Source: a virus. From it: DNA of 26,336 nucleotides. Below are positions 22,077-26,336 of the stretch, piece by piece. Both the position numbers and the translations under genes were made by a program. Where the stretch lies: positions 1 to 26,336 of IMG/VR virus record IMGVR_UViG_3300025137_007009; one strand, 5' to 3'. Each line of letters begins with the position of its first letter. The stretch's first letter is position 1. The notes beneath the pieces were generated by a model. The model made no database searches. It saw only the letters and a list, made by a program, of their open reading frames with translations, and was not told the origin of the DNA.

Positions 22077-22828
22077 GCAAGTCGATAATTTGCACAACTT
22101 ATTTTTCTCAAAAAATACATCCTAACGACCCTAATGATCAATGCGTTGCTGGCAGAGCCTCAGATGGAAGAGTTTTACAAAACGATATAAAATATATTGC
22201 TCCTTGGTATGATTCTGTCGATAAATTAAAACTGAATGGCATTATTTTCTATGACAATTTGAATTCTGAATTTATAGAAAAATATGAGACAGAACTAATT
22301 AAATTTGTTAAAATAGAGACATCTGATTATTCAAATAACGACTGGAGATTTTTTGTATACAGAGATTATTTTATAAATACAAAAGAAAATTATAAAAGCG
22401 TTTTCTTAACTGATGGGTCCGACGTAACCGTTGTCAAGGATCCTGCTGATATTATTGACGAATATCAAAATACAGATTTTTTCGTATGCAAAGATTCTTT
22501 AATGCTAGCTCAATTCCCTTACTTAAACATACATCAGCAAGCTAAATGGGAAAACATCCACTGGTTTGCCAAAAACCAAACTAATTTACCTCTAATTAAT
22601 ATGGGTGTTATAGGAGCAACATTTGACAATATCATGTATTTCTTAGATCAGTTTTGTCAGACTAGGATCAAGCTGTCGAACACTGATTTTAATGCAGATA
22701 TGTGGGTTGGTCAATATGTATTTAGGAATAACCTATCTCACAAGAATCTACTTATTGGAGAGCCTTTTACAAGTATATTCAAGGGATACGAGACACATCG
22801 ATCAGACGTATATTTTATTCACAAATAA
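22073..22828 (+). CDS. GT-A-like glycosyltransferase family protein
   Basis: This 251-residue protein has features of a nucleotide-sugar transferase: SKSIICTTYFSQK opening, FLTDGSDVTVVKDP (near residue 118) with an acidic pair, and LPLINMGVIGATFDNIMYF, similar to the 'N-x-G-h-x-G' donor segment of GT-A enzymes such as GT8. Bacterial glycan clusters often carry such proteins. It is coupled to the oxygenase gene by ATGA. No membrane segments. Donor and acceptor unknown. Confidence 0.65.
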   Translation: MSKSIICTTYFSQKIHPNDPNDQCVAGRASDGRVLQNDIKYIAPWYDSVDKLKLNGIIFYDNLNSEFIEKYETELIKFVKIETSDYSNNDWRFFVYRDYFINTKENYKSVFLTDGSDVTVVKDPADIIDEYQNTDFFVCKDSLMLAQFPYLNIHQQAKWENIHWFAKNQTNLPLINMGVIGATFDNIMYFLDQFCQTRIKLSNTDFNADMWVGQYVFRNNLSHKNLLIGEPFTSIFKGYETHRSDVYFIHK

Positions 22829-22853
22829 TCAAAAAAACAAAAGAGTATCAATC

Positions 22854-23777
22854 ATGAAAACAATCTGCTTTGTTTCTGCAGGAGACATTCCCGTACCGCC
22901 TCCGGGCTGGGGAGCTTTAGAAACAGTAGTCTGGGAACAAGCCAAGGCTTTAGAAAGACTAGGGCATAATGTTCATATAGTAAACAATCCAAACACCCAA
23001 GAAGTTTTTAACGAAATAGAAAATACTGATCCTGATATAGTACATTTGCATTACGGAAAGCACTATCAAATATTACCATATATACATAGAAAGAAAATAA
23101 TAACAAATCATAATGGAAACTTTGTTAAAGATCTAAAGTTCCATGAAGAAATTATTAGAGAATTTATGTATGATTGTGAATTCTTTAACCTCACTACTTG
23201 GGAAGTTCAGTTGTTAAAAAGAATAGGTTTCCCGGACAACAAAATTAAAATTATACCAAACGGAGTTAATACCGAACTATTCAATGTCAAAGACCAGTCA
23301 GAGAATAACAAAAGCATATGTCTTGGAAAAATAGATTCCAGAAAACGACAAGCAGAATTACAAAAATTAAAAATTAAAATAGATTTTGTTGGAGCAAATA
23401 ATGATCCAAACTTTGACCCTATGCAAGATAATTTCATTGGTGTTTGGACTAGAACAGATGTTTATCAGAACTTAACAAATTATTTAAATCTGGTACTCCT
23501 ATCACAAGCAGAACTACAACCCCTTGTATGCTTAGAGGGATTATCTGCTGGACTTGGCTTGGTTATATCAGAAGCGTCTGCCCAAAATTTAGATACTTCT
23601 TTAGATTTTATTTCCGTGATACCTCAAAGTAAACTAGAAGATAATGAATATATTAAACAGACTATATTGGCAAATAAAGAAATCTGCAAAAATACACCAA
23701 GGTCTACTATAACTGAATATGCTAAATCTTTTGACTGGAACAATATTGCTAAATTGTACCAGAACAATATACTATGA
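22854..23777 (+). CDS. GT4-like (GT-B) glycosyltransferase
   Basis: This 307-residue protein starts at ATG 22854; a longer frame from 22692 overlaps the previous gene and lacks GT4 features. The N-terminal loop DIPVPPPGWGALETVVWEQA, AKALERLGHNVHIV and DIVHLHYG are typical of GT4. IIPNGVNTELF (near residue 140) is the usual hinge. LSQAELQPLVCLEGLSAGLGLVISE contains the E-x7-E-like donor-phosphate motif (E-x-x-P-x-x-x-x-E). Length is compact against the usual ~370. Coupled by ATGA to the following transferase. Confidence 0.87.
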   Translation: MKTICFVSAGDIPVPPPGWGALETVVWEQAKALERLGHNVHIVNNPNTQEVFNEIENTDPDIVHLHYGKHYQILPYIHRKKIITNHNGNFVKDLKFHEEIIREFMYDCEFFNLTTWEVQLLKRIGFPDNKIKIIPNGVNTELFNVKDQSENNKSICLGKIDSRKRQAELQKLKIKIDFVGANNDPNFDPMQDNFIGVWTRTDVYQNLTNYLNLVLLSQAELQPLVCLEGLSAGLGLVISEASAQNLDTSLDFISVIPQSKLEDNEYIKQTILANKEICKNTPRSTITEYAKSFDWNNIAKLYQNNIL

Positions 23778-24445
23778 AAATACAAACAATTTTATTTATG
23801 TGTAACGATTTTGCGAGAGCAAAATTTACGTTAGAAAATTTCAATAAATGGAATCCAGAATCGCCAATACTTGTAGTTAATTCGGGGGGAGAATCTCCGG
23901 AACGTCATTTAAAACACATACCAAATACAAGCTTTATTGATGCTCCTAACTTATGGCATAAGAAAACGTCTTGTGGCCAAGGTTCGTTTGGTCCGCTATT
24001 TGCAGATTATCTTTTTGATTATGGTTTAAATTCTGAGTATGACTATACGTTATTACTAGAAACCGACGTTTTAACTAATAGAAAAATATCTACAGAACCA
24101 CGTTATGATATATCTGGACCTACTAATTTTTGTGGAGAAACAGAATTACCACTATACGAGCACCTTTCTTTGGAGCCGGATGTTCACACAGGATGTGGCG
24201 CAACTATGTTCACCCATAATTATTTTAAACATATCAAAGATAATAACTACATTTTTTTTAAGAACCTATTTGAAAGTCATAGTAAACATTATTTTATGGA
24301 TTTAGTACTTACTTTAGCGGCTAGGGTGTGCGATCTTAGCTATGGATACTGGGAAGAAACAGCAAACGTTCCTATTCATCAATGGCAAGGAAAGATTTGC
24401 CCTGCTGATTACAACAAAACATTAATTCACAACTACAAAATATAA
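23774..24445 (+). CDS. GT-A-like glycosyltransferase
   Basis: This 223-residue protein begins IQTILFMCNDFARAKFTLENF, and YTLLLETDVLTNR (near residue 95) carries an acidic E-x-D metal-site motif. DVHTGCGATMFTHNYF and the His/Trp cluster IHQWQGK toward the end resemble acceptor-side features of bacterial GT-A families. I cannot place it in a named GT family. ATGA overlap with the GT4 gene upstream; UDP-galactopyranose mutase follows after 12 bases. Confidence 0.65.
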   Translation: MKIQTILFMCNDFARAKFTLENFNKWNPESPILVVNSGGESPERHLKHIPNTSFIDAPNLWHKKTSCGQGSFGPLFADYLFDYGLNSEYDYTLLLETDVLTNRKISTEPRYDISGPTNFCGETELPLYEHLSLEPDVHTGCGATMFTHNYFKHIKDNNYIFFKNLFESHSKHYFMDLVLTLAARVCDLSYGYWEETANVPIHQWQGKICPADYNKTLIHNYKI

Positions 24446-24457
24446 AATTCATACAGA

Positions 24458-25471
24458 ATGAAAAAAGCAAAAATTATAGGCTGCGGACTATCTGGTATAA
24501 CATCGGCAATAATCTTAAAAGAACAAGGTTATGACGTAGAAATTTTTGATAGCAGAAATCATATAGGAGGTAATTGCTATGACGAAAAAATAAACGACAT
24601 TACCGTTCATAAATATGGAGCCCATATATTTCATACTAGTGATATACAAGTATGGAATTTTGTTAATAGGTATTCTTCTTTTAATGAATATAAACATAAA
24701 GTTAGAGCAAATACTAAGCTAGGATTAATATCTATTCCTTATAATCTATTTACAGAAAATCAGCTTGGGAGAGAATTAACAGATATAGAAATTACAGACT
24801 TAATTTTTAAGGATTATTCAGAAAGACATTGGGGTATTCCTTGGAGCGAGTTACCAAAATCAATATCTGCAAGAGTGCCAACTCGCAGAAATAATTATGA
24901 TGATAGATATTTCACAGACACTTATCAGGGAATACCGTCGTATGGCTATACTTATATGATGAATAATATGCTGTCTGGAATTAAGGTTAATATTGGAGTT
25001 GATAAGCAATATTATAAAAAAATTATTGATGATAATAGATATGATTTAATGATATACACAGGCCAAATTGATAAATATTTTGATCAACACTATGGGACAT
25101 TAGAATACCGATCTCTAGTATTCAAACACGAAAAAAGAATAAAAGATAATAACTTTTCATGGAATACCGGAGCAGTTATAAATGAATGTAATACAAAAAA
25201 GTTTAATAGAACTGTTGACAATAGTATTTTCTTGAACGAACAAAAAGATTATTCTATATATACAGAAGATTATCCTGAAGACTATAATGGTACCAACATT
25301 CCTATATACCCTAAGAACTTTGCCAATAATACTTCTATATACAGCAAATACAACAATCTTGCTAAGAAGCAAAAAAAAATAATGTTTTTTGGACGACTTG
25401 CGACATATAAATATCTAGATATGTGGATGGCCATAAAACAAGTGATGAGAGGATTAAATTTTAATGACTAA
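24458..25471 (+). CDS. glf: UDP-galactopyranose mutase
   Basis: This 337-residue flavoenzyme converts UDP-galactopyranose to UDP-galactofuranose, using reduced FAD. The dinucleotide-binding motif is IIGCGLSG (residues 6-13) with GGNC following; HKYGAHIFHT (51-60) is the family's strict signature. GRLATYKYLDMWMAI (312-326) closes the FAD site with Arg313 and Asp321. Usual length is 365-390, so the middle is slightly compacted. It is the last gene of a glycosyltransferase string, which therefore probably includes a galactofuranosyltransferase among the three preceding transferases. No UDP-glucose 4-epimerase is in the window; the host would supply UDP-galactose. Confidence 0.95.
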   Translation: MKKAKIIGCGLSGITSAIILKEQGYDVEIFDSRNHIGGNCYDEKINDITVHKYGAHIFHTSDIQVWNFVNRYSSFNEYKHKVRANTKLGLISIPYNLFTENQLGRELTDIEITDLIFKDYSERHWGIPWSELPKSISARVPTRRNNYDDRYFTDTYQGIPSYGYTYMMNNMLSGIKVNIGVDKQYYKKIIDDNRYDLMIYTGQIDKYFDQHYGTLEYRSLVFKHEKRIKDNNFSWNTGAVINECNTKKFNRTVDNSIFLNEQKDYSIYTEDYPEDYNGTNIPIYPKNFANNTSIYSKYNNLAKKQKKIMFFGRLATYKYLDMWMAIKQVMRGLNFND

Positions 25472-25481
25472 TTAGAAAATA

Positions 25482-25524
25482 ATATTGTCAAGACTTACTT
25501 AACATCTAGTCGATAAAACAATAT
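25482..25524. repeat. inverted repeat upstream of the right-end promoter
   Basis: ATATTGT (25482-25488) and ACAATAT (25518-25524) are perfect inverted copies; GACT (25492-25495) and AGTC (25508-25511) pair inside. There is no T tract, so it is not a standard terminator. It may be an operator or an mRNA 3' stem. Confidence 0.4.
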
Positions 25525-25535
25525 AGAAACTTCTC

Positions 25536-25564
25536 TTGACTTTACAGCGTCCTCGCTGTATAAT
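25536..25564 (+). promoter_or_regulatory. near-consensus sigma70 promoter with a dyad in the spacer
   Basis: TTGACT (25536-25541) and TATAAT (25559-25564) are 17 bases apart, the optimal spacing, with a perfect -10. The spacer holds the perfect palindrome ACAGCG-TCCT-CGCTGT (25544-25559), a candidate operator overlapping the first base of the -10. Confidence 0.75.
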
Positions 25565-25582
25565 ATCTTATAAAGGTTTTAT

Positions 25583-25708
25583 ATGTTAGAAATTTGTATT
25601 ATTATCGCTATGTTCGCCGGGGTTCTTGACGGCATCAAGAAATTGAAATCTACGCCAAAGATCAAGTCTTCCAATAACCTTATAGAGTATTTATTTATAG
25701 ACTACTAA
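25583..25708 (+). CDS. 41-residue hydrophobic-start small protein
   Basis: ATG 25583 follows AAAGG (25572-25576) and lies downstream of a strong promoter. The product starts with a hydrophobic stretch (MLEICIIIAMFAGVL), then a basic segment DGIKKLKSTPKIKSS and ends NLIEYLFIDY. Its TAA overlaps the next ATG (TAATG), coupling the two. It could be a short membrane-associated peptide or a leader that controls translation of the downstream gene. I do not recognise it. Confidence 0.6.
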   Translation: MLEICIIIAMFAGVLDGIKKLKSTPKIKSSNNLIEYLFIDY

Positions 25709-26238
25709 TGAACAGATTAAAAAATCAAAGAGTTTATTTAGCTGGAGCAATAGATCGTGTCTACGATAAAGGCAGAGGTTGGAGGGAAGAGATATCTCCA
25801 TTCTTAGAGTCTCTCGGAGTTGTAGTATTTAACCCTATTACAAAACCAACAGAAATAGGATTGGAAGATAATGATACTCATTTAGTAAAATCTAAACTAA
25901 AAAAGAATAAGAGATATGACGAACTAAGTTCTATGATGAAGATCATCAGATCAGTAGATCTGAGATTGGTAGACATAAGTGATTTTTTGATTGTAAACCT
26001 AGATTTAGATATTCATCCTTGTGGTACTTATGAAGAAATTTTTTGGGCAAATAGACAGAAGAAACCTATTATCATACATATGGTACAGGGAAAAGAACAT
26101 GCTCCTGATTGGTTGTTTGGTACAGTACCTCACCAAATGATATATTCTGACTGGAATGACATATATGGCTATCTAGAACACATAAATTCTTCAGAGAATA
26201 TCAATACCTACAATAGATGGTACTTTTTTAATATTTAA
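25708..26238 (+). CDS. nucleoside 2-deoxyribosyltransferase-like protein
   Basis: This 176-residue protein has the NDT fold signatures: VYLAGAIDR (residues 9-17) with GRGWREE following, IRSVDLRLVDISDFLIVNLD (the substrate-pocket strand with Asp residues), and HPCGTYEEIFWANRQKKPIIIH, which holds the likely catalytic Glu. NDTs exchange bases between deoxynucleosides; relatives cleave nucleotides, as in MilB. Phage members are thought to serve nucleotide salvage or unusual-base metabolism. The start overlaps the preceding small ORF stop (TAATG) and no separate ribosome-binding site is seen, so translation is probably coupled. Confidence 0.82.
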   Translation: MNRLKNQRVYLAGAIDRVYDKGRGWREEISPFLESLGVVVFNPITKPTEIGLEDNDTHLVKSKLKKNKRYDELSSMMKIIRSVDLRLVDISDFLIVNLDLDIHPCGTYEEIFWANRQKKPIIIHMVQGKEHAPDWLFGTVPHQMIYSDWNDIYGYLEHINSSENINTYNRWYFFNI

Positions 26239-26240
26239 TT

Positions 26241-26336
26241 ATGATAACTCTTCAACAAGTATATGACTATCTCTACTTATATCCATCAGACAAATTAAGT
26301 CTAGAGATATTTGAAGATATAGATAAAACTAATTTT
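26241..26336 (+). CDS. hypothetical protein, 3' truncated by window edge
   Basis: ATG 26241 opens a frame without a stop to the window end (32 residues: ITLQQVYDYLYLYPS start, acidic end). It is two bases after the upstream TAA, in the same operon. No Shine-Dalgarno site is visible. Too little is present to assign. Confidence 0.5.
   Translation, partial: MITLQQVYDYLYLYPSDKLSLEIFEDIDKTNF

Noticed and set aside
22692-22853. N-terminal extension of the GT4 gene
   Set aside because: It overlaps the previous gene's coding sequence and has no GT4 similarity; the protein starting at 22854 begins with the standard GT4 strand.
1-26336. CRISPR array
   Set aside because: No regularly spaced direct repeats were seen anywhere in the window.

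Overview
The window looks like part of a large, AT-rich bacteriophage (or phage-derived) genome. The evidence is a T4 rIIB-like gene at the left edge, genes packed with ATGA or TAATG stop/start overlaps, clear Shine-Dalgarno sites at many starts, sigma70-like promoters, and a mix of viral accessory genes (RuvB, actin-like ATPase, HNH nuclease, nucleoside deoxyribosyltransferase) with a very large set of glycan genes. A DUF1559 prepilin, a family that is essentially a Planctomycetota hallmark, points to a planctomycete host. No capsid, terminase or polymerase gene lies in the window, so 'phage' is an inference. A mobile or chromosomal planctomycete island is the main alternative.

Layout. (1) 1-6317, plus strand: rIIB-like protein, a degenerate tRNA-like element, two unknown proteins, RuvB, a short-chain dehydrogenase, a terminator, a membrane protein paired with an actin-like ATPase, HNH nuclease, secreted trypsin-like protease, methyltransferase. 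(2) 6339-12342, minus strand: a ten-gene operon with an ADP-heptose theme. It holds two ManC-like cupins, a methyltransferase, a tandem GT9 (heptosyltransferase-like) protein, an EcbF-type HAD phosphatase, HldE split into separate kinase and nucleotidyltransferase genes, a sialyltransferase-motif protein, a GT-A-like transferase and a small unknown. (3) 12404-13327, plus strand: a subtilase of intracellular-subtilisin type. (4) 13317-18826, mainly minus strand: signal-peptide protein, methyltransferase, exostosin/GT90-like transferase, Skp1-GlcNAc-transferase-like protein and a double-domain HtrL-like transferase, interrupted by one plus-strand GT-A gene. (5) 19068-25471, plus strand: DUF1559 prepilin, small proteins, a possible macro-domain protein, a 2OG-Fe(II) oxygenase, three more glycosyltransferases and UDP-galactopyranose mutase. 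(6) 25536-26336, plus strand: a consensus promoter with a dyad in its spacer, a 41-residue ORF, a nucleoside 2-deoxyribosyltransferase-like protein and the start of one more gene.

How the genes may work together: blocks 2, 4 and 5 hold about ten glycosyltransferase genes, three methyltransferases counting the one in block 1, and sugar-activation enzymes for ADP-heptose and UDP-galactofuranose. Together they look like a virus-encoded glycan assembly programme that could decorate virion proteins, the encoded pilin-like protein or the host surface. The pilin gene and the largest glycosyltransferase gene are transcribed divergently from one 241-base region with a promoter-like sequence on each strand, which suggests co-regulation.
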